A stretch of DNA of 32,235 nucleotides from Acidobacteriota bacterium (lineage in GTDB: Bacteria > Acidobacteriota > Terriglobia > Acidiferrales > UBA7541). The notes beneath the pieces were generated by a model. That model had not been told where the DNA came from. It was given only the letters and a program-made list of their open reading frames with translations, and ran no database searches. Made by a program: the position numbers and the translations under genes. Location of the stretch: positions 1 to 32,235 of the forward strand of contig JAJYLB010000042.1 in assembly GCA_021788095.1 (NCBI GenBank), given 5' to 3'. Positions 8,418 through 16,122 of the stretch are shown piece by piece. Numbering within the stretch: the stretch's first letter is position 1; each line of letters begins with the position of its first letter.

Positions 8418-8898
8418 TGTAATCGCGAATCGAGCCTGGCACAGCGCGGCTTCGGGGTCGCAACCCGGCGGCGCAAGCTCCGGGATCTGTGCGCCAACCG
8501 CGCCATGGACCGCTCAAGCGCAGAGAGGAGCTTCCGAGACGCGGAGGCTCGCCGGTTGGCGCCGAGAAAACGAGTGGGCTTATCCGCGTCCATCCGCGCT
8601 TATCCGCGGCCTGAGCGATTCTTCTCGGCTTGCCTCACCTCGCTGGCGCCGCTAGTTTGCCGGCGAAAGAAGCTGGGCAAGGAGCCGGTAAGGTCGTTGC
8701 CCCCAAGGGTCGCCGGCGGTATGCTACGAGCCGGTCTGGAACCTGGGGTGGAAATTTCCACTGGAGGTAGCGGAAGGGGCCGACTCGGACGCCGCGAGCG
8801 AATGCCGAAGCGCGAGGGCACGTCGGAAGGCGCCTGCCGCGGTCCCCCGGCACAAGAACGCAAATCCCAGCCAAGTCGCCTTGGCCAAGGAGGTTCTC
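8418..8898. other. Intergenic with a CCGCG-type repeat
   Basis: No gene recognised. At 8579-8610 lies a direct-repeat motif (CTTATCCGCG, TCCATCCGCG, CTTATCCGCGGC), a common type of dispersed intergenic repeat in soil bacteria. The stretch lies between two divergent genes and should hold both promoters, which I cannot place with confidence. Confidence 0.5.
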
Positions 8899-9306
8899 AT
8901 GGCAACAGCAGCGACGGCAACTTACAACGTGGCCAAACGGGGAGCAGCCTACACCTATGAGGTCGTGCTCCACAACGCCAGTCCCGCTCCCTTCGACATC
9001 TACGCTTTCCTTTTTGGATGGCAATTCAATGTTCCCATCACCCGGCGCTTCCCGCTGAGGAATATCGTTTTCATCCGGTCTCCCTTCGGATGGAGCCCTT
9101 CGCTAGCGACCGACGGGATCAACTATTCGACCAATTTCCAGGGCAATGCGGCCGCCTCGGGATATATCCTGCCCGCCTACTCCACGTCATTTACTTTCCT
9201 GAGTTCGACGCCGCCTCCCCGCGGAATCCTGTTTGGTTGCTGCTTCTACAACGGCCCTATGAACCAATGGGGCTTCATTTTCAACGGAATTGCCCGACTG
9301 GTGTAG
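8899..9306 (+). CDS. Unknown 135-residue protein
   Basis: The ATG at 8899 follows an ideal ribosome site (AAGGAGG, 8 nt before), and the frame shows no interruption, so this gene is probably well expressed. The product starts MATAATATYNVAKRGAAYTY and has no signal peptide. It has beta-strand blocks (TYEVVLHNASPAPFDIYAFL, GYILPAYSTSFTFLSS), many aromatics, a CC pair (ILFGCCFYNG) and ends in GFIFNGIARLV. The pattern suggests a small beta-sandwich, but I recognise no family. The TAG stop (9304-9306) is made of the first three bases of a 121-bp inverted-repeat element, so the C-terminus may have been set by the insertion. Confidence 0.7.
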   Translation: MATAATATYNVAKRGAAYTYEVVLHNASPAPFDIYAFLFGWQFNVPITRRFPLRNIVFIRSPFGWSPSLATDGINYSTNFQGNAAASGYILPAYSTSFTFLSSTPPPRGILFGCCFYNGPMNQWGFIFNGIARLV

Positions 9307-9424
9307 AAGCTATTGCAAAACCCCCGATTTGGGGGTCGGAGCTTCAGCTCCGACAAAAAAGTGGCCAAAATGAAGGGGCTTCAGCCCCTGAAGCATGTGC
9401 CGGGAGGTTTTGCAATAGCTTCTA
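9304..9424. mobile_element. MITE-like element with 19-bp terminal inverted repeats
   Basis: The ends are perfect inverted repeats: TAGAAGCTATTGCAAAACC at 9304-9322 and its reverse complement at 9406-9424. Reading the outermost TA on each side as a target duplication fits the TA-targeting IS630/Tc1-mariner type. The inside carries stacked hairpins: CCCCC-GATTT-GGGGG; TCGGAGCT-TC-AGCTCCGA; GGGGCT-TC-AGCCCC. There is no coding capacity. It touches the stop of the gene at 8899-9306 and could also act as its terminator. Confidence 0.8.
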
Positions 9425-9467
9425 GTACTTAAGCGGAGATCGGACCCCTCGACGTCGCGCTCAAACG

Positions 9468-9896
9468 ATGACCACTGAATCGCAGCTACGCGAAAAGCTG
9501 CGCAAGATTACCGCACTGTTCGAAGGCGCAGCGACGGCGGGCGAGCGTCAGGCGGCGGCGGTCGCCATGGAGCGGGTCCGGCTGGCGCTCGACGCGACAA
9601 TCAAGACGCAGCTCCCGCCCGAGATCCAATTTTCCCTGGCGGATCAATGGCAACGGCGCCTGTTCCTGGCGCTTTGCCGGAGATACGGGCTGAAACCGTA
9701 TCGCTACAAGGGCCAACGCCACACCACGGTCGTGGTGCGCGCCCCGCGGTCCTTTGTGGACAACACGCTTTGGCCGGAATACCTCGCCTTACAGGAGGCT
9801 CTCGATTCCTATCTCCGGGAAGCCACGGAACGGATTATTCGAGAGGAAGTCTATCGGGACGCAGACGAAGCGGCAGAACGCGCAGGACAATCCTAG
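9468..9896 (+). CDS. DUF2786-like protein
   Basis: The 142-residue product starts with LREKLRKITALFEGAATAGE (residues 7-26). This is the short helical repeat typical of DUF2786 proteins (K-I-x-x-L-x-x-L-A, then 'GAxTxGERxAA'). The middle (LFLALCRRYGLKPYRYKGQR, then a TVVVRAP strand) is a small alpha/beta segment. The C-terminal third is helical and charged (SYLREATERIIREEVYRD). There are no membrane segments or catalytic motif. Proteins of this sort are often carried on phages, plasmids and islands, but their function is not established. No clear ribosome site precedes the ATG at 9468. The gene stands alone between the MITE and a short antitoxin remnant. Confidence 0.6.
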   Translation: MTTESQLREKLRKITALFEGAATAGERQAAAVAMERVRLALDATIKTQLPPEIQFSLADQWQRRLFLALCRRYGLKPYRYKGQRHTTVVVRAPRSFVDNTLWPEYLALQEALDSYLREATERIIREEVYRDADEAAERAGQS

Positions 9897-9941
9897 AAGG
9901 TGTCAACGACAAGTGTCAACGACACATCCCGGACACCTTGC

Positions 9942-9970
9942 TTGACGACATCTCCCCGCGTGGCTACGCT
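9942..9970 (+). promoter_or_regulatory. Candidate promoter of the small antitoxin gene
   Basis: TTGACG at 9942-9947 and TACGCT at 9965-9970 are 17 bp apart. Just upstream are two direct copies of GTGTCAACGACA (9900-9926) and inverted GGTGTC/GACACC, a possible operator. Confidence 0.35.
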
Positions 9971-10022
9971 TGCCTGAGGTTCCCGGAATACGATCACAAA
10001 TGGCAAAGGGAGGAGGCCTACG

Positions 10023-10260
10023 ATGGGCGGAACGATTCGGGCCCGCGTCAAAGGGGGCGTTCTGGAACCGGTTGAAAAGACCAAACTCCCCAAGGGAAAG
10101 GAGGTACTGATCACCGTGATCCGCGTCGCCGAGGACCTTGACCGCGACGCATTTCTTCGCTCGAAGGGGGGGCTGGAAGGGCCTCGTTGATGCCGAGAAA
10201 ATGATCCACGACATTTATGAGGACCGTCTCATCAGCACGAGGGAGGAGCCGAAGCTGTGA
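10023..10260 (+). pseudogene. AF2212/DUF104-like antitoxin, frameshifted in a G7 run
   Basis: The ATG at 10023 follows GGGAGGAGG and reads MGGTIRARVKGGVLEPVEKT, the usual start of the short AF2212-like (DUF104) antitoxin family. At a run of seven Gs (10166-10172) the frame breaks and stops at 10188. Removing one G restores RSKGGWKGLVDAEKMIHDIY, then EDRLISTREEPKL, ending at TGA 10258-10260, which is the expected C-terminus. So one extra G inactivates the gene; slippage or a sequencing error at the homopolymer is possible. The repaired stop overlaps a GTG (GTGA at 10257-10260), where a PIN-type toxin often starts, but that frame ends after four codons (V-S-L-S-stop). The toxin is absent. Confidence 0.65.
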
Positions 10261-10709
10261 GCCTCTCCTAAGCCTCCTCAGCAACAACCGCAGCCATTTT
10301 GAGAACATCGAGGGGTTGCGGATAGAAAGCCCCCCGGACCCATTTCTTTAGTGAGTCCCTTCGGAGAGCCTTTGAGAAGCAACGTGGGCCCGCGGCGGGC
10401 AGAGGCAGGGGAATCTTCGGGAAACGGGCAGGGGCAGCGCACAACACCCTTCGTCCCTCCTGAGGCGAGGCTCCCGAGCCGTGCCCATCGGCCGCAACCG
10501 AAGCCTCACGCGGTGCCGGTAAGGCGCTGGGAAGTGAGTGAAAAAGAGCCCTGAAAACGCGTGAATTGCTGATTCAATTAAGCAAGAAAAACGCCAAAGA
10601 AATCGAACCCGCCGAAGTCCCCTACGCGGCAGGTGCACGCGCGGCAACACCGGGCACTGGCCGTCTGGGCGTTGGATGTTCCGATTCGCCGAGGGGACTC
10701 CTCGCCTTC
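10261..10709. other. Intergenic, no gene recognised
   Basis: Only Arg/Pro-rich shadow frames are seen. There is no trace of the toxin expected after the antitoxin beyond the first few codons, and no clear repeat. Confidence 0.4.
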
Positions 10710-11492
10710 TCAGGAGCCCGAGGGTCGGGATAAGGTGGACTGTTCCGCAGCTGCCAACTGACGCTCACCCACCGGGTTCGCCACGAGCAATCGTTTCATG
10801 ACTTCAATGACCTCAACGTCAGCGAAATTCAAGAGGATCCCATCCGCCTCAATATGACGGAAAGGGGCATCTGCGGACACGGCGTAGTATGCGTTAACCA
10901 AATAGAAGTCCTTTTCTCTTTCGGAATCCGGAAGGATTCCGTATGACTTTAACTCCCCCGTGTACACGTCGCCGCGCCCCTTCATTTTCGGTCGAATGAA
11001 GGTGATCTCATCCTTGTGGTCTTGTCGTAAGACGCCATACCAGACAGGCTCTTCTTCCAAGAACGAAAGCACGCCGACTCTCGCGAGAAGCCCCCGGAAC
11101 CACCCAAAATCAAGCAGCCATTTTCTGATCGGCTGGTTCAGCGCAAGGACGCCCCTGGTCATGCCCAGAGCAAAGCCTGCCCCGAGGCTAAGCAGGAAAT
11201 AAAGAAGTGTCAGATAGTGATGATCCCACGCCCATGCAAGCACTCGCCTTTCTCGCAAACTGTTGTTTGCGCTCGCAAGAATTGAAGGGCTCAGGGTTCC
11301 AATGGAAAATCCGAACGCCGCGAGCAAAACCAGATGAACGATAACGCTGTTAAGGACATATTCGCCCGTTTCCTCTATCACGCTCTTTTGTTGAAGGGAC
11401 CGCGGTGAGATCGAATGTCTCGCCTGCTGAGCAATGAATCCTGGAACGATGGCAAGAAGGAAAATCAGCAGACCGGTAACGTCGAACGTCAT
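10710..11492 (-). CDS. Membrane protein, DUF6338-like
   Basis: The 260-residue protein begins with a membrane helix (VTGLLIFLLAIVPGFIAQQA) and has two more hydrophobic segments (VIVHLVLLAAFGFSIGTL and YLTLLYFLLSLGAGFALGM). A cytoplasmic C-terminal half follows with EEPVWYGVLRQDHKDEITFI, RGDVYTGELKSYGILPDSER and a final strand ILLNFADVEVIEV. The N-terminal helix with PGFI, and the C-terminal 'WxxxLxxx...V.V.LKdGxxxxGxl...YS' layout, match what I know of DUF6338 membrane proteins, often found in accessory regions and of unknown function. It lies 15 bp downstream of a 74-residue gene on the same strand, so the two probably form an operon. Confidence 0.65.
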   Translation of the reverse strand: MTFDVTGLLIFLLAIVPGFIAQQARHSISPRSLQQKSVIEETGEYVLNSVIVHLVLLAAFGFSIGTLSPSILASANNSLRERRVLAWAWDHHYLTLLYFLLSLGAGFALGMTRGVLALNQPIRKWLLDFGWFRGLLARVGVLSFLEEEPVWYGVLRQDHKDEITFIRPKMKGRGDVYTGELKSYGILPDSEREKDFYLVNAYYAVSADAPFRHIEADGILLNFADVEVIEVMKRLLVANPVGERQLAAAEQSTLSRPSGS

Positions 11493-11507
11493 CTGGACGC
11501 TGCGTGG

Positions 11508-11732
11508 CTACTTGGATTCGCTGCCCGGACCCTTCGCATTGGAGCCTGCCTGCTGGCTTTGACTGGCGGCCCCATTTTGAGCCTGGACGAACGGGTTGAC
11601 GACGGGGTTCGTCGGGTCCGAGGTGTTCAGGACGTTCACGCCCTTCCGCACTTCAGCTCCGGGGGGGACCATGTCTGCCCGTTGGTCGGTAAGCACCTGG
11701 CGAACTGACTTCTTTTTGCCCTTGTCAATCAT
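11508..11732 (-). CDS. Small unknown protein upstream of the DUF6338-like gene
   Basis: The ATG at 11732 follows GAGAGG 10 nt upstream and gives 74 residues starting MIDKGKKKSVRQVLTDQRAD. It is soluble, charged at the N-terminus, and Asn/Gln/Ser-rich and probably disordered at the C-terminus (VNPFVQAQNGAASQSQQAGS). No family is recognised. An in-frame start further upstream (11792) is less likely. The 15-bp gap to the membrane protein points to joint expression. Confidence 0.5.
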   Translation of the reverse strand: MIDKGKKKSVRQVLTDQRADMVPPGAEVRKGVNVLNTSDPTNPVVNPFVQAQNGAASQSQQAGSNAKGPGSESK

Positions 11733-12084
11733 CTGCGGAACCTCTCGCTCAATATGGTACCAGAGCGGCGCGGCCACCCAAGGTGGGGACAAGCCGGGAC
11801 AGCCGTTCCGCCTGCGCCGGCCCTCTCAGGGCCGTGCTCCTCCTGTGAGCTTCTCCCCGACAAGCTTCGCCCGCGATGGAGGGTCGCCCTGACAATCCCG
11901 GTCCACGGCCTTCCGTCGCCCACCGTGCTCACGATTGCGGCTCAGGCCGGAGATGGACGCTGCTCCCCGCCCGGCCCAGCGTCGGCAGCGCAGGGGGCAC
12001 CGGTGCTTCGCGTCAAGAATCGCCCCGGAGAACGGGGCGACTCCGCGGACGGTCGCGGCTGGCGCGAGGAGTGTGCCAACCGGT
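11733..12084. other. Intergenic, no gene recognised
   Basis: Nothing convincing on either strand. It should contain the promoter of the two-gene operon that runs leftward from 11732. Confidence 0.4.
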
Positions 12085-12903
12085 CTACCGGGATGTCGGG
12101 AACTTTGGAAAACAACCCGGAAGTTCCGCACGCCATTCGGCCTCGGGCGGAAAACCACTGTCGCGGCACTCGATGAGCGCTTTATGGGTCCGCTCGTCTG
12201 TTAGCCGCATGGCTATTTGCCATCGGCCCGCGATGTTCTTTACCTGCAACAGCTCTCGCAGCGTACCAGCCCTGTGAACCAACAAGATGTTGAAGTGCTC
12301 GTCATCAAGCCTTCCCGGACGCCAGTAAAATTGTGCGGCTTGGTTGTCGTTCCCCCCTGCGGTGTTTGGGTCCAATTCAGCATAGTTGAAGGTCGCGAAT
12401 TCAGTCTTGAGGAGCCTGTCCGCCTCGCTCGGCGAAGCCCTCTGCCCAAGCGCCTTCTTTACAATCGCGGTCTGGTCCATATCCTGGAAGCTGACCGCCA
12501 AGTTGTAAATCGGTTTACGGCCGCGGGCAACCACAAGGAAATCCCAGAAAGCGGAGGGTTGGCCCGGATCGAAAAGGGGTCCAGGCATTATGTAGGGGAA
12601 GCTGGGAGCGGTGGCATAGGCGACCCACCTGTAACCTCCGACACCGAAAGCGACCAAAGCGACACCCGCGAACACGACCTTGGCCAGGTAATGCCACCGG
12701 TAGCGGACCCACATGCCTCCGATGAGGAGCGCGACAGCCGCCAGGATACAGACAGACGCCATGTAAACATGCGAGTCGATCAGGCTCATTCCCCCGATCA
12801 CAAGCCCGGCGACTACCGACCAGTAGGTGAGAGCCAAGCCCCGGCGGTCTCGTTTTAGTGCCTCCGTCCCCCTTCTTCTTGGCGCGCGCTTCATGTCCTT
12901 CAT
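12085..12903 (-). CDS. Membrane protein of unknown function
   Basis: 272 residues. A basic start (MKDMKRAPRRRGTEALKRDR) is followed by three membrane helices: LTYWSVVAGLVIGGMSLI, VYMASVCILAAVALLIGGMW, then LAKVVFAGVALVAFGVGGY. A soluble domain of ~160 residues follows and should lie outside the membrane if the N-terminus is inside. It has strands KPIYNLAVSFQDMD and HFNILLVHRAGTLRELLQVK, the latter followed by a RWQIAMRLTD strand. The compact alpha/beta layout is seen in several accessory membrane sensors of defence-like loci, but I see no named domain. The gene is monocistronic and ~350 bp upstream of the DUF6338-like pair on the same strand, so the three may belong to one accessory locus. 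Confidence 0.6.
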   Translation of the reverse strand: MKDMKRAPRRRGTEALKRDRRGLALTYWSVVAGLVIGGMSLIDSHVYMASVCILAAVALLIGGMWVRYRWHYLAKVVFAGVALVAFGVGGYRWVAYATAPSFPYIMPGPLFDPGQPSAFWDFLVVARGRKPIYNLAVSFQDMDQTAIVKKALGQRASPSEADRLLKTEFATFNYAELDPNTAGGNDNQAAQFYWRPGRLDDEHFNILLVHRAGTLRELLQVKNIAGRWQIAMRLTDERTHKALIECRDSGFPPEAEWRAELPGCFPKFPTSR

Positions 12904-14103
12904 ATTCTACCGAGCGCAGGATCGAGTGGCCACGGACCTGAGTTCGACGGTGGGGGAGACGTAGACGGCACTGCGGACTGTGTGCCGCCGGGTGCCCGCG
13001 CGGACATGCGCTCATCGGACCGTTGGCCGCAGTGGGTGGTCACGAAAACACTGCGGGGAGCAAGTAGGGTGCTGTGGGGTCGCTGGCCGCTCGTACGGTC
13101 CGTGCGGGCTGTCGGGTGGGGTGGGGCCGAGATCGGTCAACGGCCTCGTATATCGAGCGATATGCGTCGCCATGGACGGCTTGACGCACGGGTTGAGGCG
13201 CCTGGCTTGATCGATGTGCGAGCACGCGAAGTCGCCACTGTCGGCGGGCTGAAGGAGCGAATCGCCGGCGGAATCCGCACACTCGGGGCAGGCGCTCGAT
13301 TCGCCACACCGCCGCTACCTTGGGCAAGTGACTGACCATGCCGAACAGCCCCGGAGGGACCAGGGCAAACTGGGCTCGCGCCGGCGGCCGGAACGCTGCG
13401 GGTTGGCCAGGTGACTCAATGCCAAAGCGCGTCTGGCCCTGCTGCCCGAATTGTCGGACAGGAAACTTGACGCCCGGGAGGCTCGCCAACTCACCGAGAA
13501 ACGGCTCCACGAGGCCCTGCGTTCGAGTGTCTCCCCGGACGCGATCCTCCCCTGTGGACTATTGGCCCCTTTATGGCTTGCCAGACGGCGGGTTTTCGCG
13601 GCTGCTTAGGTGTCCCCGCCAGGGACGAAGGGGGGGTGAACGCAGGAACGCTCGCAGCGTTCACCCTGAAAAACATGCTTTGCGTTCACCCTCGTGCAAG
13701 TCGGAAGCAGTGTAAACCAGAACACTGATCCACATTCAGTGTTCTGCCTAGGACCTGCCCCTCGCGCTCCGTGCGGCGCCGCCTCAAAGCCAAGTTGCAG
13801 ACGTGCTTGGGCCGCTGCCAATCTGAAAAATGACCGCGGCCACGAACCCCCGGTTTGGGCGGGAACGACCCCCGGTTTTGGGCAAAAATGCCGCCCAAAT
13901 GTAGTGCAGGGTGTCGCTCCCGCCAAACCGCAACGGGGCACGCGGGCCATCCGAAGCGAGCACGCCGCTGTTCGTCGGCGCCGACACGACTCGCCTAGCG
14001 TGGCGCTCGACTACGCCTGTGGCAGGGGCCACGTCGCCTCTGGGCAACTTTCCCCGGCAGAGCAGCGCTTCGAGCACGCGGGCATGCGAAGGGAGCTAGG
14101 GTC
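12904..14103. other. 1.2-kb stretch without a recognisable gene
   Basis: Open frames here have random composition and no ribosome sites. What is visible are short symmetric elements: the palindrome ATATCG-AG-CGATAT at 13150-13163, GTGAACGC/GCGTTCAC repeats around 13636-13690, the 11-bp-arm hairpin at 13718-13746, and an imperfect tandem repeat (ACCCCCGGTTTGGGC-like) at about 13845-13885. It ends at tRNA-His. It may be decayed island DNA next to a tRNA, but I find no attachment-site repeat. Confidence 0.4.
13718..13746. repeat. Perfect hairpin, 11-bp arms
   Basis: CAGAACACTGA and its reverse complement flank a 7-nt loop (TCCACAT). There is no T-tract, and no gene is adjacent whose end or operator it would clearly be. 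Confidence 0.6.
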
Positions 14104-14179
14104 TGGGGTGAGCGATGGGATTTGAACCCACGACCCTCGGAGCCACAGTCCGATGCTCTACCGCTGAGCTACGCTCACC
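14104..14179 (-). tRNA. tRNA-His (GTG)
   Basis: The minus strand folds as a full cloverleaf. It has acceptor GTGAGCG/CGCTCAC with the extra 5' G (position -1) paired to the discriminator C that marks tRNA-His, and a D arm with TAGCTCAGCGGTAGAGCA. The anticodon stem is TCGGA/TCCGA around the loop CTGTGGC, giving anticodon GTG. The T arm is GTGGG-TTCAAAT-CCCAT-like, and CCA is encoded at 14104-14106. Confidence 0.95.
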
Positions 14180-14429
14180 GCCGCGTTGCTAACAGCATAC
14201 AACAAGAAGCCTTACTGCACCTACGCCGCTTCGGGCTAACTCGGTATGGAGGGGCGCCGTCACGAGCGGCGCCAGATAGGTTGACCATCTCGTCGGTCGT
14301 TTGAGACGGTCGGTGCATCCCAAAGACGTCAGGCGTATGCTCTTGAGCGGCCATGGATGCGGGAAGCAGGTTTCCTTAGGAAAGGTTTGAAGGGATCCCG
14401 GCCGGCCAGCGGATTAGCGGAGGACTTCC

Positions 14430-14675
14430 ATGCTCTACCTGGTTTGGGTCGTGATTATGGGCATCGTCGTCGGAGCACTGGCCGGAATCATCACCCGCGG
14501 CAGGGGCTTCGGCCTCCTTGGCGACTTGGTGGTTGGGGTAATTGGATCGCTCGTTGGGGGCTTTGTGTTCGGGCTGATCGGTCTGGGCGGTTTCGGACTG
14601 ATTGGCCGCCTGGTGGCCGCAGTGATAGGCGCCGTGATCCTGCTGTGGCTGATCCCCCTGATCAAGCAAGCGTAG
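14430..14675 (+). CDS. GlsB/YeaQ/YmgE-type small membrane protein
   Basis: The 81-residue protein is almost entirely three membrane helices: LVWVVIMGIVVGALAGIITR, GDLVVGVIGSLVGGFVFGLI and LIGRLVAAVIGAVILLWLI. The Gly-rich pattern 'GxxxGxxAxxI.rG.g.GllGdlvvGviGslvGG' is the hallmark of the transglycosylase-associated (GlsB/YeaQ/YmgE) family. Members are induced by stress in several bacteria, and their molecular role is unknown. The ATG at 14430 follows CGGAGG 8 nt upstream. The gene stands alone. Confidence 0.9.
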   Translation: MLYLVWVVIMGIVVGALAGIITRGRGFGLLGDLVVGVIGSLVGGFVFGLIGLGGFGLIGRLVAAVIGAVILLWLIPLIKQA

Positions 14676-15104
14676 CGGCCAAGCTGGCGGAATCTTCTTG
14701 ACGGCTGGCATATGCCTGTTCCAGTCGAGGACGAATGCTCCACTCCCGAACTCCGCTTGGCCCCAAACCCCTTCTGGTTGAGGCCGGTACCATTACCAGT
14801 TGCCAAAGCGCTGCGATAGCGATAACTAGTGGTCCATGACCCGAGACCGATCGTTCTTAGCCTGCGAGCCGTTCCGGAACTCTACTGCTCCAGTCTACTT
14901 TCCGAGACACACCGAAGGTGGAATGAGTACTTTCCGTTTCGCGATCTGGCAGCGGCGCCAGACGAGGCGAGCGAGGCGTGTTTCCTCAACCTATTGATTC
15001 GATTTAACTTACAGCATCGTTACCGTCGCGCCGCATCTCTATAGGCGTGGGCGCAAAATGGCTAACAACGTGTACTAGAGAACTTGCGGTACGACTGCGG
15101 CGTT
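14676..15104. other. Intergenic, no gene recognised
   Basis: The only frame of note (14829-15044) has random composition and no ribosome site. The stretch is somewhat more AT-rich near 15000-15070, just before the response regulator, where its promoter is likely. Confidence 0.4.
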
Positions 15105-15776
15105 ATGGCCAAAGTGAAAAGCAACACGAATATTCGTGTGCTGCTTGCCGATGATCACGCCATCTTCCGCGAGGGTGTGCGCAAGCTCCTCGAGGGTGCT
15201 GGCGACATCACCGTGGTGGGCGAGGCGGCGAATGGGGAAGAAGCGCTTCGCCTGGTCGAAAAACTGAAACCCGATATCCTGCTTCTGGACCTCCGCATGC
15301 CTGGCAAGGATGGGCTCGGCGTTCTGGAAGAGATGAATGGCAGCACCCCCGCCTCCCGCGTGATCCTGATCGCCGAAAACGATAACGAACACGACGTGGT
15401 GCGCGCGATGCGCTTGGGCGCGCGAGGAGTGGTTTGGAAGCAATCGGCCAGCGCGCTCCTCCTCAAAAGCATTCGCAAGGTTCACGTCGGCGAAATCTGG
15501 TTGGATAATCGAATGACCTCAGAGGTTATCAACGCCCTCAAGAAGTCCTCCGATTCCGGAGTCCGGCAGGAAAAGCCCTTGCTCAGCCCACGCGAGCGGG
15601 AGATCGTTCAGCTGGTAGCGCAAGGCTACCGCAACCGCGAGATTGCCGAGAAGCTCTTCATCAGCGAGCAGACCGTAAAGAACCATCTGCACAATATTTT
15701 CGACAAGTTGGGCGTCTCCGACCGTCTCGAACTCGCCCTCTATGCCATCCATCACCACCTGACCGAGACGCCCTAG
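15105..15776 (+). CDS. NarL/FixJ-family response regulator
   Basis: The ATG at 15105 gives 223 residues. The receiver domain (residues 10-125) has acidic D16-D17 (LLADDHAIF), phosphoacceptor D62 (LLLDLRMPGKDG) and Lys K112 (GVVWKQ). The usual switch Ser/Thr at the end of beta-4 is Ala90 (VILIAEND), so the phosphorylation switch may be altered. A LuxR-type helix-turn-helix follows (LSPREREIVQLVAQGYRNRE, then IAEKLFISEQTVKNHLHNIF and KLGVSDRLEL). No histidine kinase is in the window, so it is an orphan here. The TAG stop (15774-15776) lies inside the left terminal repeat of a 200-bp element. Confidence 0.92.
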   Translation: MAKVKSNTNIRVLLADDHAIFREGVRKLLEGAGDITVVGEAANGEEALRLVEKLKPDILLLDLRMPGKDGLGVLEEMNGSTPASRVILIAENDNEHDVVRAMRLGARGVVWKQSASALLLKSIRKVHVGEIWLDNRMTSEVINALKKSSDSGVRQEKPLLSPREREIVQLVAQGYRNREIAEKLFISEQTVKNHLHNIFDKLGVSDRLELALYAIHHHLTETP

Positions 15777-15970
15777 CCCGCTTTATTCGCGAAGAGTCAC
15801 ACCCAAAACTCGGTGGCAAGCCAAGACACTGTCATCCTGAGCGAAGCGAAGGATCCCGTGCGATCAACAGTGGGTCGGGATTCTTCGCCCCGATGAAACG
15901 CAACGGGGCTCAGAATGACGGTTCATTTTGCGGTGTTGAGCGTATTCTTCATGAATAAAGCGGTCTAGGG
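15771..15970. mobile_element. 200-bp inverted-repeat element containing a GTCATCCTGAGC palindrome
   Basis: The outer ends are near-perfect inverted repeats: CCCTAGCCCGCTTTATTC at 15771-15788 and, on the other strand, CCCTAGACCGCTTTATTC at 15970-15953 (17 of 18). Inside, GTCATCCTGAGC (15831) and its near reverse complement GCTCAGAATGAC (ending 15919) enclose further complementary blocks (GAAGGATCCCG with CGGGATTCTTC). The inner motif is a widespread dispersed repeat in environmental bacteria. There is no coding capacity, so it looks like a non-autonomous element. Its left end carries the stop codon of the response regulator. Confidence 0.7.
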
Positions 15971-16122
15971 CCCGCAGGAACCGCCCAGCCCCATCCCAAC
16001 ACAGGGAAGAATCTCAAGCTCCGGAAGCTCGCGTTTCCGCGCGGATCCCCGCACCGGGCCATTACCCTTTTGCGCGCCCGCTGGTACGTTCGCCTGCCGA
16101 TGCGCTATGTTAAAGATTCCGG

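Noticed and set aside
13636..13690. CRISPR-like array from repeated GTGAACGC/GCGTTCAC units
   Set aside because: Units are too short, irregularly spaced and in both orientations; no spacers of even length and no cas genes.
13338..13715. Frame with CCPNCRTGN, a possible zinc-ribbon transposase piece
   Set aside because: A single Cys motif in an otherwise Arg/Pro/Ser-rich frame with no further family sequence; chance is likely.
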